Translations under genes and position numbers: made by a program
Source of the DNA: Cenococcum geophilum 1.58
Lineage: Eukaryota > Ascomycota > Dothideomycetes > Gloniales > Gloniaceae
Direction: 5' to 3'
Assembly (NCBI GenBank): GCA_001692895.1
Contig: KV748176.1
Coordinates: forward strand, 1,364,001-1,428,000
DNA length: 64,000 bases
The notes under the pieces: model-generated
The model's input: the letters and a program-made list of their open reading frames with translations, nothing else
Told to the model about the DNA's origin: nothing
Databases searched by the model: none
In this document: positions 47,021 through 58,829 of the stretch, in pieces
How the letters are laid out: each line of letters starts with the position of its first letter
Numbering within the stretch: position 1 is the stretch's first letter

Positions 47021-48720
47021 TACTGCCTAGCNAGCTAGAGGTGGATTTATTTGTNNTNTTACCCCCTTNNNCNNANNANNNNNNTTTCTNTAAGGGTNGC
47101 CCTAGCTTATAAGCGAGNCACGGACAGGAANACTAAAACTANTACTACTACTACCAATACCACNAATACCAAAACTACAAAATAGGGGCTAGTTTCCCTA
47201 CTACCTCTTAGCCTAATCTCCCCAGAAATCTTCTAGTAGGATTAGTAAGGAGAAAGGGTATAAGGATAGTAAAAACTAGGAAAACCCCCCTATAAGAGAC
47301 ATAATGCCAAGGCCCAGTAGGCCTAAAAGGAAACCTTCTATAGAAATAAGTGATAATAAGTCTATATCTACATTCACTTTTTCTAGCCCTTCTCCTTCTC
47401 CTAGCCTATTTGGGACAGGAGAAAAAAGAGGACATCCTTAGTCTTCTACTAAAAAAGAAAACTAAAAACCTATAAAAAAGACAACCAAACTGATAACTTT
47501 TACGGCTGGTATACCTACTATATCTTTCTCTCCCCTTTCTCTAGAACAACACCTATAAAAGGCTTTAGATAGCCTAACCCAGGCCTATAAAAGGCTAAAA
47601 GAAGAAGAAGAAGAAGAAGATAAAAAGGAACAAGTTAAACGGCTAGAAGACTATACACGTAGTGTTCTAGTAGGAGAAAATCCCTTTATAAAAGGAAAAG
47701 AAAAGACAAAAGATGTCCTAAAAGGACTAGTTAAAGAAGTAAGAGCTGTCCGTAAGGAGGTAGCCCCTACTAAAGAAACCTACGTAGAGAGGCTAAAAAA
47801 GGACCTCCCTACTTCGTCCTCTTTACCCTCCTCGTTACTACCATTTCCTACTCCTTCTACTTCTACTAGAAGTAAGAAAAAGCAGCTATAAGAAAGAAAG
47901 CTAGTCCTAATTATAGACTAAAAGGACCAACCTCTAAATACCTTCTCTATACGAAATAAAGTCAATTAACTATTTGCATTAAAACTATAAGTAAAAAAAC
48001 CGGTTTTAGCATCTATAGCTAGAACTAAAGGAAAACAAAATATTCTCCTTACGACTATGGAAGAGTATAATGTAGATTTCCTAGTCAAATATAAGGAAAT
48101 CTAGCATAACTACTTTACCTTTTAAAGAGAACAAAAACTAAAACTATGGGTTTAAATTATAGCCCATAGGGTTTCTACCCTACCTTTTTTAGGAGAAGGA
48201 GGCTCTAAGCTTCTAAAAGAAGAAATTAAGACTTTTAATCCTATAAGGATATAAGGACTACCTAGGTGGATTTTATCTAGTGTAAAAAGACATAATCTAT
48301 AGACCAGATTTAGCTCTATAGTTTTTACTATAGAGAATAAAGAAAAAAAACAAGAAATCCTTAAGTAAAAAGAGATATCAATTGCAGGTACAGCTACTAA
48401 GGTAGTAAAATACCTCGAAGTCTCTCCTACTACGTAGTGTAATAGCTGCCAAAAATTTGGCCATATAGGAGATAGATGCTCTACTAGGGCCTGTAGATAT
48501 TATGCGGCTATATATCTATCTAAAGACCACTGCTGTCCTACCTGCTTAATAAGCGGTAGGCCTTGCAAGTATACCACCCCTCTTTGCATTAATTGTAAAG
48601 AAAAACACTTTACTAATAGTAAAGACTGCGAGAATCTTAGAGTAGCTAAACTAGTACATAGTACTAGCGTAAAAGATTCTATAGAAGAATAAAATTAATA
48701 GGAGTCTAGAAGGAGGTAAC
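47021..48720 (+). mobile_element. Tad-like LINE (non-LTR retrotransposon), ORF1 portion
   Basis: Plus-strand remnant of a fungal LINE of the Tad type: a leader with many ambiguous bases (47033-47165), then an ORF1-like region (47291 to about 48690). No ORF2 (endonuclease or RT) is recognised before C2 begins at 49527, so ORF2 is either past C2 outside the window or lost. Target duplications and an A-tail were not found. Confidence 0.65.
47291..48690 (+). pseudogene. LINE ORF1 (Gag-like RNA-binding protein) remnant
   Basis: The likely start is the ATG at 47291 (MPRPSRPKRK-like). A serine/proline-rich N-terminus leads to a charged coiled-coil-like stretch with EEEEEED (about 47605-47625). The C-terminus holds three zinc-knuckle-like motifs: CNSCQKFGHIGDRC (from 48438), a second altered one (CRYYAAIYLSKDHC, where a cysteine and a histidine appear changed to tyrosine), and CINCKEKHFTNSKDC ending 48629. 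Three knuckles in this order are typical of LINE ORF1 proteins that bind the element RNA. Several in-frame TAG/TAA codons, usually where CAG, CAA or TGG would fit, make it a pseudogene. No downstream ORF2 can be assigned. Confidence 0.7.
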
Positions 48721-49526
48721 TCCTACTAGGCTTTTGGGTAAAAGATAGTAGAGAGCAAAAGGACAGAAATAAATTGCAAAAGGATAGGGATAGGGGTTAA
48801 GATTTCTTATAGTTTTTCTTACCATTTCCTCATTCCCTAGTAGTTATAGTATCTTAGTATTTTACTAGGAAACTATAAACTCCTAATTTAGGAGTTTATA
48901 AACTATTAGGATATAGCTACTAATATATATTAAGCTGCCTAAAAAGGATTTATATATATAGAACTATAGCGCCATAGCCTAAAGGCTGCATGCGCAGTAT
49001 TGTACGTAGTATAATACAACGGATAAAAAATATTAAAAATTAAAAAATATATATATATAACTATAATATAATACTAGTATATCTAGGTTGTAACCACGCC
49101 TAAGGGCCTAAAAAATGGGTCCTAGCCCTATATAACGTGGAGTTCAATTATATATAGCTAGATAATATTAAGGATTGCCCTTATATTATTTTAACTTCTT
49201 ACAGCAAATATACGCATCCTCCAGCGCCTTCGTCGAAGGTTCTAATACAGCTTATTAAAAAACTTTAATAATAAATCCAGCGACAGTTGGGGCTAGGGCT
49301 TACTCTAAGTATATTATATCTAAGCTATATTAATGCTCTATCCTTACTTTATTAGGCTCTTTTATATATAGCCCTTTAATAAAAGAGTTTTGCAAAAAAT
49401 ATGATGTTACTAGCCTTTTAAGCCTTTATTAAAGCCTAGTAAATCTTAATAAGATTTAATATATAATTAAAAAGTAATAGCTTTTATTATTTTTACAAGG
49501 TTAAAATATATAAGGGGTAATATTTA
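48721..49526. other. Unassigned AT-rich stretch before C2
   Basis: No domain recognised in any frame. It contains an inverted repeat around 48862-48904 (GAAACTATAAACTCCTAA / TTAGGAGTTTATAAAC) that could form a hairpin. It may be the LINE ORF2 start or 3' region, too decayed to say. Confidence 0.3.
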
Positions 49527-49749
49527 TAAGGTGAGGATGTAGATAGGAAGTCCAATAATAAAATAATAGGTATATTGTATAAATAGAGACGAATCCTTAG
49601 GGGAAAAGGAGGAGTCTATATGTAAGGTAGGAAGGGTTTTCCCTAGGTATGTATAGAGCACGTGCCTTATAGGCGAGTCACCCCTAGGTTACCCTAGGGT
49701 CGCCTATACCTTGCGGCTATATAACTATCTACTTAGGTTTTACCTAACA
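49527..49749 (-). repeat. C2 3' LTR
   Basis: 223 bp, plus-strand reading TAAGGTGAGG to ACCTAACA. The polypurine tract (as CCCCCCCCTTTAAAAAGG) follows on the right. It matches the C1 LTRs. Confidence 0.87.
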
Positions 49750-50530
49750 ATGCCCCCCCCTTTAAAAAGGGTCGTTCCCGATCCTTTATATACTTAAGCC
49801 TCAATAAAACCCTATAAAAAACCTTAGTAAGGAAAAAATTTGGAGGGAAAGAGTGTCTTAATTTTGCGTATAGAGAGACAGGTGGTATATATGCGCGGCG
49901 CGAAGATATTAAGGAACTTTAACCGGCGGTTAAAGTTATTTAATTAGTTAGATTTGCCTTACTAAGACTCCCCCACATTTAACCGAGCTAGTAGCGATTT
50001 TGCATGCCTGGTATAGAAAATCCTAATTAGTCCATTTAATAGGTAGAGCTAGTAGAGCTTAATACTGTTACCTAAATTTAGTAGACTAGAAATATTCTAA
50101 AGCTCGCTTATGTAGGTAGGTCGCTAGTACCTTGCGGGTAGGTTATAGGTTATTTATATATAGCCAGATTTGTAGACGGTAAGGCTATATACCTATTAAA
50201 TCCGCTACTAACCCTGCTTTAGCCTTACGCTATACCAGCGTAGCGCCGTATATACTTCGCGGGTAGGTTATAGGTTATTTATATACAGCCAGATTAGGAT
50301 AGTAAGGCTATATACTTATTAGACCCGCTACTAACCTATATTTTAGCCTTATATATTATCTGTGTAGTATATACGTGGAATAGTATAAGTTATTAGTATA
50401 GGTTACTACTAGCGGGTCACCAGTAGGTTATGGACCCCAGTTAAATAGACCCCGGTTATAAACGGGCCTATTCTCTAATATATAAATAATCTACTTAGCT
50501 AGTATAGAGTAACGGATTAGGTTTAGGAAG
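49750..50530 (-). other. C2 3' untranslated region
   Basis: Contains the polypurine tract and the palindrome AACTTTAACCG/CGGTTAAAGTT (about 49916-49938, the best-preserved copy of this motif in the window). It also has the TCCTAATTAG module and the 125-bp tandem duplication (about 50131-50255 and 50256-50380). No gene. Confidence 0.65.
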
Positions 50531-53500
50531 GGTGCTTTCTAAATTAAGTTTTGTTGCTAGCATACGCCGTGGCCTCGCCTGCGAGTTACAGCAATCATTA
50601 CTTGTTCTTTAATCCCTTTAGATATCCTCTATTCCGCTTTAATGCAGGTTATATTTTAATAGTAGCACTTACTTTTCGCCTGCGCTTTAGCTATAAGGCT
50701 AGGGTATCCCGCTTACGGTACTTATCTAGCAGTTATTAACAATTCTTAAGTTCTGTCTTATATTTCCATTTATTATACTTATTTAGCCATCTTAGCCATT
50801 TAATAAGGTACTGCGGTTATCTAGCACGATCTTAGTAGGCAACAATTACTTCTACTTCCTAGCTATCTTCCTTAAGCTCTTTTACTGCTGGGGGTTAAAA
50901 CCTAGGGCGTAACCTATAAGGCTTTAGTAAGGAGATATAGAAGACTAGGTAGAGCCGTGCTATAGTAGGTAGGAGCTCTAGCTTATATACTTGCTACCCT
51001 ACGCGCTCTAGGATCTAAAACAGTCCCATAAACTTATAGTTAAGCTTTTTATAGGGACGTTTTGTGTAAATATTCTTAGAGGAGAGCAGGACTTATTTAC
51101 TGACGGCGAAATGTTTAGCTAGGTAGTAACGATTATAGTATTTTGCCTAAAGCTGTTAAGCGTGCATTATTAACGCCGTTACTACCTTACGTATAAGGCG
51201 CAGGCGTTATAGATGCGTCTCTATAAGTTCGACATTTATTAACTTAGATTCCTCCCTACCTTACTAGGCGTCCTAGACGCCGTCTAGGACTCTATATGGG
51301 ACGTTTAGTAGCTGGCTATAGGCAAGCTTAATAGGGGAACGCTTCGTTATAATATGGACCTTAGAGTTATAGGTAAAGGCTACTTCTTTAAGTAGGGAGG
51401 CCTAATTAGACTGTTCCCAGTTTATAAATATACGTAAATATACCTTAAGCTCCTAGTTCTAGCGCTTTATTTAACTATCTATCTACAAATAGAATATAGT
51501 GCTAAGTTTACGTTAAACGCGGAGATGGTAGCATATAGTACTTTAGTACTTGCTTATAAATACACTACCCCTATTAGAGATAATATCGTCTAAAGGCCCT
51601 ATTTATGTAGAGACTCTAAATAAGAGTTCTGCGAGTTATATAGCATCAATTATCTTATGTACTAGATAGTAGCGCACTAGCTTTATAAAACGGTCTATAA
51701 GAACAAGGACGGAGTTATACTCTACGCTATTAGGAGTCTTAGACTCTAAAAGATCTATAATAAAGTCAAGTGAATAATGCCGCTAGGCTCGGGTAGGGGC
51801 CTAAAGAGGCTGCAGCTTACTATAGGGTTTATAGCGGCGCAATTTGGAGCGTTAGTAAGTATTATAATTATTTAGGTATTTACGGAGGTCCTAAGTAAGG
51901 CTATTCCAAGCATACTTTCGCGTGATTACCTTAAAAGTACGGTTAAAACTATAGTGGCCGCCTATAGGATCATCATAATTCCGCTTAAGGATCTCCTATT
52001 ATAGTAGTATATAATTTGGCACCTAGACCTTATTATTTTACCTTAGGAGTCCTTAATTATTAAGGGTATAGTCCTTATTACTAGTAGGAACTTATTTTTA
52101 GGTTAACTAATTACATATAAAGCGTGTAAAGGCGTCCCTTTTTTATACTCCGCGAATAAAATTAACTAGTAACTTAGGAGGGTATTCCATAAACGCCGTT
52201 TCGGTTAAAGCAGCTACTACTACCTCTTGCCGTGGCATAAGACTTTATGTAAAGTCTGTGCTAGCGAAGTAATATATAATACGTAGATAACTCGCCGGGT
52301 TATTATAGGGGACCGTAGCCTGGGCTAAGGGGTCTTCCCTAGGGTTAAGCGCCATTAGGTTAGTTAAAGTGGTCTTAAAGAGAATAGTAGGACGCTTTAG
52401 TCCGCCGGCGCTAAGTTTATAAGGGTCGCTTGTATGCTATATATATGCTACTTACTAGTTTAGTATAGTAGTACTAGGGCCGCCCACAAGGCCTATAACC
52501 CGCAACTTTTGCTGCAATATAGGCAGCATAGCATTAAGAATTATCCTCTTACTACCATCTTTAAAGCTTTTAGTATAATTTAGGCGCCGGGATAGTGCGT
52601 TAGTAGGATTTATTTTACCTAGCTTATATTTAATCTTAAAATCAAACTTAGCTAGTTTCTTAGCGTACTAGGCCTAGTAAGTAGATAAGCTCTTAGTAGT
52701 TATAAAGTATCTAAGATTATTATAATCGTAAAGTACGCGCGTTATATACACGGCGTATTTAAGATAATAGCGCCACGTCTTAAAACATTACACTATAGCG
52801 AGTAGTTCTTTATTATACGTATTATACCGTACTTCTAGGCTAGTAAGCTTCTAACTGTAATAAGTAATTGGGTGCTAGTGGAGTTAACCTTTCTGCCCCA
52901 AAGGCTACAGAAGTATACCGCCATAAACATAGTTAGAAGCGTTAGTAATTACTATTAGGGGTAGATTAGGGTTAAAGTAGCGAAGTAGAGAAGCCTATAT
53001 AAACGTAGCGCGTAGCTTATAGAATACCTACTATATGTTATCGGGCTAGGACTAAGGCTAATACTATTTAGTAAGCCCTTTCAACTTACGCTTCTTCTTC
53101 TTCTCTCTATCTAACGTTAGGTCGTAATATACCTATATAAGATATACGTGTAGGGGGTATACGGTATCTAAGTAGTTCCAGATAAATCGCCTATAGAAGT
53201 TAGCAAAGCCAAGGAAGACCTGGATATCCCTATAGGACTTAGGCTTAGGCTATTCCTTAATAGCTTTTACGCGGTTAAGGTCTATTACAATACCCCTAAG
53301 GGTAATAATAAAGCCTAGGAACTTAACGTTCTTAGTATAAAAGATATATTTTAACAGTTTGGCGTATAGGCCCTAAGTATGGAACTGTTATAGTACCTAC
53401 TTAACGTGCTTAACGTGCTTAACCTTATTATTTAAGTAAATAAGAATATTATCTAGGTAAACCACGTAGATAGTATCTACTAGGGTTCCTAGAGCTTTAT

Positions 53501-54456
53501 AAATATAGCTCTGGAAAGTCATAGGGGCGTTAGTAAGACTAAAGGGCATTATTAGGTACTTAAAGTAACCGTAGCGTATTTTAAATGCGGTCTTCCATTT
53601 ATCTCCCTTTTTAATATAAATCCTATAGTACGTATTATAAAGATCTAGCTTTATAAATATCTTCGCATAGCTAAGCCTATTAAAGAGTTCGCTAACTAGC
53701 GGTAGGGGGTACCAATTTTTAATCGTAATCTTATTTAGGTATTTGTAGTCAATATATAGCTATATTATACCGTCTACTTTCGGTATAAAGAGGATAGGCG
53801 CTCTAGTAGGCGACTTACTAGGCCTAATCTAGCCCTTTTTAAAAGCACTGTCTTAGTACTCTTATAAGATCTATAACTCTTTTTATAAGAGGTTATAGAG
53901 GGGCATTTACGGTGGCGTCTTGCCTTCTTCTAAGTCGATTATATAGTTATACTTAGAGTTCTGCGGTAGTATGCTTGCTAGTTTATTAGAAAATATATTA
54001 ATTTCCTCCTTATATATATTTAGTAGGCTAGGGGCCACGGAGGTTAAAGCAACTATTACGTAGTAGTATACTTCCGGGAGCTAGTAAAGAGAAGGGTACA
54101 GCCGACATGCGTTTTATAGGTGTGCTCGCACTAAGAGTATATATAGGTCTACTACAGTATACTTAATAGTTTTAGGGTTTTAATCACCTCCCCCTTATAT
54201 ATAGGTAATCTACGCCAGCACCGGAGGGTCTCTACGGGTACTTACTGCTAGTAACGGTAGGTCCTCTACTATATTTATAACTAGTGTCTCTACGTCTAGA
54301 GGGTCTACATAGGTACTCGCTGCTAGTAATAATAGGTCCTCTATTATGTTTACGACTAGTATAAAGAAAGAGTCTTCTGGCTATAGCAAATAAACTATTT
54401 CGCTAGCCTTAATATCTGCTAGGAGAGCGTTAAGGGTAACTATCTAGAGGCGTTTA
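50531..54456 (-). pseudogene. C2 pol region (fossil)
   Basis: Collinear with 23346-27265 of C1. Chromodomain at about 50735-50880, integrase about 50990-52390, RNase H about 52630-53080, RT about 53130-53980 (palm motif near 53425-53460), then protease to the T insertion at 54456. Broken, with dozens of breaks. A plus-strand open frame at 50551-50739 is antisense. Confidence 0.8.
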
Positions 54457-54763
54457 CATCGGGAAAATATAGTACCCTTTCAATGGCCTTAATGGCTGGT
54501 GGTTGACGCAATTGGCGCGCAGTTAAGGTCATTTGGCAACTCGACCGACTAGCCTATGTCGTGTTTTTTTGACACGCAGCCTGTGCGCAACCTGCGCGTA
54601 ACCTACCAGCAATCTACGCATTTAGCAACTATAATTATATTTACCTCTTTTATACTAATAGCATATTTTAAATAAATAAAAGCTACTTTAAAGCTATTTA
54701 TAAGGCTAGCAAAATAAATATTATTATTTTAGATAATTTAATATAATATAGCGATGGTTCTCT

Positions 54764-55150
54764 TCTACCTATCTACCTATTGACTTACCTACCTACCTAC
54801 ATTGCCTACCTGTCTGCATCGCCTACCTATTTATATCTACTTGCCTATCTACATCTACTTACCTATCTATATCTACTTACCTATCTATATCTACTTACCT
54901 ATCTACATTACTTACCCGTCTACATTGCCTACCTATTTACATCTGCTTGCCTATCTGCATTTGCTTACCTATCTATATCTGCCTACTTATCTGCATTTAC
55001 TTACCTATCTATATCTGCTTACCTATCTATATCTATCTACCTATCTACATCTACTTGCCTGTCTATATCTGCTTACCTATCTATATCTACCTACCTATCT
55101 GCATCTGCCTACCCGTCAGTATCTCCCTATTTGTGCCTACCTGTCTATGC
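54764..55150 (+). repeat. T array 1: 18-bp unit
   Basis: About 20 imperfect copies of a unit near TATATCTACTTACCTATC. Since 18 is a multiple of three, long open frames of YLYLLT-type repeats appear in all three plus frames (for example 54780-55214); these are by-products of the repeat. Confidence 0.85.
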
Positions 55151-55195
55151 TACCTTGATTCAATCAATCGATCAAATCATTTATAGTGTTCGCTG

Positions 55196-55775
55196 GCTAG
55201 TCGTTATCGTCTAGCTCTGGCGACAGTCGTCTGGTTCTAGCGATAGTCGTCTAACTTTAAAGACGGTCGTCTGGTTCTGGCGACGGTCGTCTAGTTCTAG
55301 CGACGGTCGTCTAGCTCTAGCGACAGTCGTCTAGTTTTGGCGACAGTCGTCTAACTCTAGAGACGATCGTCTGGTTCTAGCAACGGTCGTCTAGTTCTAG
55401 TAACGGTCGTCTAGTTCTGGCGACGGTCGTCTGGTTCTAGCGACAGTTGTCTAGCTCTGGCGATAGTCGTCTGGTTTTAGCGACAGTCGTCTAGTTCTGG
55501 CGACGGTCGTCTGGTTCTAGCGACGGTCGTCTAGTTCTGGCGACGGTCATCTAGTTCTAGCGACGGTCGTCTGGTTCTAGCAACGGTCGTCTAGCTCTGG
55601 CAATAGTCGTCTAGCTCTGACGACGGTCGTCTAGTTCTAGCGACGGTCGTCTAGCTCTAGCGACGGTCGTCTAGTTCTAGTAACGGTCGTCTGGTTCTGG
55701 TAACGGTCATCTAGTTCTGGCGACGGTCGTCTAGTTCTAGCGATAGTCATCTAGTTCTAGCAACGGTCCTCTGCT
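55196..55775 (+). repeat. T array 2: 20-bp unit
   Basis: About 29 copies of a unit near CGACGGTCGTCTAGTTCTAG. Each unit includes the short palindrome GACGGTCGTC (4-bp arms, 2-bp centre). Variation is mostly C/T and G/A. Confidence 0.87.
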
Positions 55776-55894
55776 GGCTGCCGTTCTAGTACCTCCCTAG
55801 GTAGGGAGGATATATAAGGAAGGAAGGAAGGGTAAAAAATAAGGCGGCTACATAGCAGAGACACGTGTAGACGCTATCGGGAATATAGCGGGAC

Positions 55895-56355
55895 CCGATG
55901 CAGAGCTTCGTGTAGAGCCTCCGTACGCAGAGCTTCACGCAGAGCTTCGCGCAGAGCCTTGTGCAGAGCCTCTGTACGTAGAGCTTCGTATAGAGCTTCG
56001 TGTAGAGCTTCGTGTAGAGCCTCTGTATGCAGAGCTTCGCGCAGAGCTCGTGCAGAGCTTCGTGTAGAGCCTCCGTACGCAGAGCTTCGCGCAGAGCCTC
56101 GTGCAGAGCTTCGTGCAGAGCTTCGTGCAGAGCCTCCGTACGCAGAGCCTCGCGCAGAGCCTTGTGCAGAGCCTCTGTACGTAGAGCTTCGTGCAGAGCT
56201 TCGTGCAGAGCTTCGTGCAGAGCCTCTATGCGCAGAGCTTCGTGTAGAGCCTCTATGCGCAGAGCTTCGTGCAGAGCCTCTGTACGCAGAGCTTCGTGTA
56301 GAGCTTCGTGTAGAGCTTTGTGTAGAGCCTCGTGCAGAGCCTCGTGTAGAGCCTC
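55895..56355 (+). repeat. T array 3: 12- and 15-bp units
   Basis: Interspersed 12-bp (AGAGCTTCGTGC) and 15-bp (AGAGCCTCTGTACGC) units, some 35 in all. Both lengths are multiples of three, which yields open frames of CRAS/ELRAEP repeats (55959-56375, 56027-56362). No protein is implied. Confidence 0.85.
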
Positions 56356-56504
56356 TAAGTAATAAGACTATATAAGATTATATAAGATTATATTAGATAA
56401 TATATAATAGTTAAATATATAGCATATAACTTTACCTTAATTGTATGTCAAGAAATATACAGTTACCTTTTAAAGTTGCTAAGTAGGTTAACTGCGTATT
56501 ATTT

Positions 56505-56715
56505 AACTTTTAAATATGTTAAGTTAGTCAATTGCGTGTTAATTGCGTGTTAAGTTGGTTAAATTGCGTGTCAAGTTAGTTAATTGCGTATTAAGTTGGT
56601 CGAATTACGTGTTAAGTTGGTCAATTGCGTGTTAAGTTGGTTAAATTGCGTGTCAAGTTAGTCAAATGCGTGTCAAGTTGGTTAATTGCGTGTCAAGTTA
56701 GTCAAATTGCATGTT
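56505..56715 (+). repeat. T array 4: about 20-bp unit
   Basis: About ten imperfect copies of a unit near GTGTCAAGTTAGTTAATTGC, lying just inside the right end of T. Confidence 0.75.
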
Positions 56716-56778
56716 AATTACGCGAAACGCGAAAATCAAAGTCTACTTAAATCTTATCCTGCGAATATTTTCCCGATG

Positions 56779-57266
56779 TAGGGTCTAAAGTACCCTAGAT
56801 AAACTATCCAGAATAGAAGCTAATTAATAGATCTGCTTCCGTAAGCTAATCCTATTTAAGAACTATATTATAACCATTAAATAAGCCGCCCTAAAAGGTC
56901 TGCGGGCTAATAGTGCGAGAGGTACCCTAGGAGTCACTAGTAGTAACCGTTAGATTATAAGCATTTTAGATTATTATCTAGTTGCTATTAAGAAAACGTA
57001 TAATAGGTTTATATAAACGTAGCGCGTAGCATATAGGCAGGTTAAACCTATAGACGATATCTTAATTAATAAGGTTAATTTAGTACCTATTGTCGTATAA
57101 AGCACGTAGGCGGACTTTGCCCTAGGGCGTATCTATTATAATATATACTATAATACGTTTCTTCTCTCCCTCTATATTAGGCCCTAGTTGCAGTTAAGAG
57201 AGATGCGCTACTAGGGCTTTAGGTTTTCCAAAGCCTAAGCTAACTTCTCTTTATTAGCCTACTTTT
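56779..57266 (-). pseudogene. C2 protease/gag segment between T and D (fossil)
   Basis: Collinear with about 27268-27757 of C1. CTTTT at 57262-57266 is the left target duplication of D. Confidence 0.8.
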
Positions 57267-57491
57267 TGTTACGGCACTGGCAGAACTTGGCAGAACTTGA
57301 CTGGCAGAACTTGGCAGAACTTTGAGGTCACGTGACTAGAGGACCGNATAAAAGAACCCTACTTCNACCGGCGCTGCTCTTCTTCTCCTTTCCTTTCTCT
57401 AGCTTTAGATCCTCGTTTATAGACTACCAATTATACAGGCTTACGCGTCTCTCTTGTTGTGCTCGTGCCTCGATTGACTAAGTCGCTAACA
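57267..57491 (+). repeat. D 5' LTR with promoter elements
   Basis: 225 bp, TGTTACGGCACTGG to GTCGCTAACA. It holds tandem GGCAGAACTT words, a palindromic GTCACGTGAC (E-box-like) at about 57327-57336 and a TATA-like NATAAAAG at about 57347, so transcription would start about 30 bp later. Ambiguous bases at 57347 and 57366. Confidence 0.9.
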
Positions 57492-57723
57492 TTATCTAAA
57501 GCTCATCTTACCCTTTCTTCCTGAGAAGGAACTCAAATATATCTACAAGGCTACGAAAAGGACAAGGACACAGAACAGGACCCTAAGGACATTACCAGGA
57601 CCATAAGGACAGGACAGAACCCCCAGAACACGAAAGGAATACGAAAAGAACCCTAAGAACCGGACGCGCACAGACCAGAACCCCTAAAGAAATTACCCGG
57701 AATTACCTAATACCCGTACCACC
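57492..57723 (+). promoter_or_regulatory. D leader between LTR and gag
   Basis: Untranslated leader with many GGACA/AGGAC words. No tRNA-like primer-binding site (TGG start) is seen next to the LTR. Tf1/sushi-type chromoviruses prime from their own RNA 5' end, which could explain this, but I did not verify the pairing. Confidence 0.5.
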
Positions 57724-58815
57724 ATGCCAAGAAACACAGCAGCCAGTAAAGCAGCTGCAGGACCCTCAAATACCTCAGATGAAGAAATAATAACTGTCTT
57801 AACCCCCCAGGCGGAGCTTGCGGCAGCTAATGCCGAAATTGAACGGCTACGAGAACTGCTGGAAACTAGGGACACCTCTGCCTCTAGCGATGACCTATTG
57901 GACAGACTTGCTACGGTCCTTGAGGCCCTAGCCCAAAGCACCGCATCATCATGATCTGCGAAGGTCGCGGACCCCCCATTGCTTACAGACGGAACCGACC
58001 CTACATTTAACAATTGGAAGCTTCAACTGCAAGACAAGCTCGAAGTCAATGCGGACCACTTCCCCACTACTCGAGCTAAAATGGCCTACATCTTCGGCCG
58101 TACCGGCGGGGACGCACAGACGCATCTACGTCCGCGATACGCCGCAGACTCCGCAGACCCCTTTGTCTCTAAAGAAGAAATGATTAACCACTTGTCTTCC
58201 GTTTATGAGGACCCCTTTAAGATACAGAACGCCCGCCTTGATTATAAAAGCCTGAACATGAAAACAACGGAGACCTTTTTAACCTTCCAAACCCGCTTTC
58301 TGTACCTAGCTGGCCAAGCCCAAATTCCCCATGAAGACCTACTGCCAGACCTCTTTGACAAACTTACCCTAGACCTACAGCGCGCCGTACTGCCAGTTTT
58401 TACTACTATACAGACGCTAAAGGTACTTACGGACCACTGTCTGGCCATTAACCAAGGCCTCCGTCGAATTAAGGCACGTGCTGAGCGGTACAAAGCCAGG
58501 AACTCTTTAAACCAGACCACAAGCACTACAAGAACAGCCAATAGTACCCCTACACGGACCGCAACTCCCGCGGCACTAACCGTTCAGCCTACCGTCAACC
58601 CAGCAGCTAGTCGTGCAGCTAGTCCTGCCGCGGGCCCGGTATATACTCGGCCTACTTACAGTAACCCCCATAGACAAGCCCTTAGCAATCAAGGAGCTTG
58701 CTTTTCATGCGGCCAAAAAGACCACTTTGTAAGGAACTGCCCAACAGCGGCGAAGACAAATGAGGTCCTGTTAATTCAGGAGGACAGTACGGAGTCGGAA
58801 AAAGAGGAACCCTAG
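57724..58815 (+). pseudogene. D gag region (fossil, well preserved)
   Basis: Starts at an ATG in good context (ACCACCATGCC). A leucine-zipper-like coiled coil lies near the N-terminus (AANAEIERLRELLETR). The capsid-like domain of fungal chromovirus Gag runs from about 57979 (FNNWKLQLQDKL, MAYIFGRTGGDA, then F-x-x-L and FDKLTLDLQ). A zinc knuckle CFSCGQKDHFVRNC spans 58699-58740. An acidic tail ends at 58815. In working elements this protein packages the RNA into particles. It is not intact here. The minus-strand open frames at 57693-58013 and 58242-58541 are antisense shadows. Confidence 0.85.
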
Positions 58816-58829
58816 AGGAAGACTCCTCT

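Larger units (their letters stand above)
54457..56778. mobile_element. Element T: TIR element filled with tandem repeats
   Basis: A 2322-bp insertion in C2 at a duplicated TA (54455-54456 and 56779-56780), with a perfect 14-bp terminal inverted repeat CATCGGGAAAATAT (54457-54470 and 56765-56778). C1 shows the empty site GGCGTTTAGGGTCTAAAG. TA duplication and short TIRs point to a non-autonomous Tc1/mariner-superfamily passenger. There is no transposase. Between short unique ends the body is four different tandem arrays (listed separately). Its TIR does not match that of the Tc1/mariner element at 19609, so its mobiliser is elsewhere. Confidence 0.88.

Noticed and set aside
54780-55214. Overlapping long plus-strand open frames encoding YLYLLT-type hydrophobic repeats
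   Set aside because: They come from an 18-bp tandem array that stays open in all three frames; no start context, domain or unique sequence.
55196-55775. Possible CRISPR-like array
   Set aside because: Units are contiguous 20-mers with no unique spacers, no cas genes, and the context is eukaryotic; it is a minisatellite inside T.
55959-56375. Open frames encoding CRAS/ELRAEP repeats
   Set aside because: By-product of 12- and 15-bp tandem units; two frames are open at once, as expected from repeat structure and not from a gene.
54457-56778. T as a Helitron or as part of C2
   Set aside because: It has perfect TIRs, a TA duplication and a precise empty site in C1; Helitrons have no TIRs and insert between A and T without duplication.
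57693-58013. 106-residue minus-strand open frame opposite D gag
   Set aside because: Antisense shadow of a coding region with GC-rich third positions; no domain.
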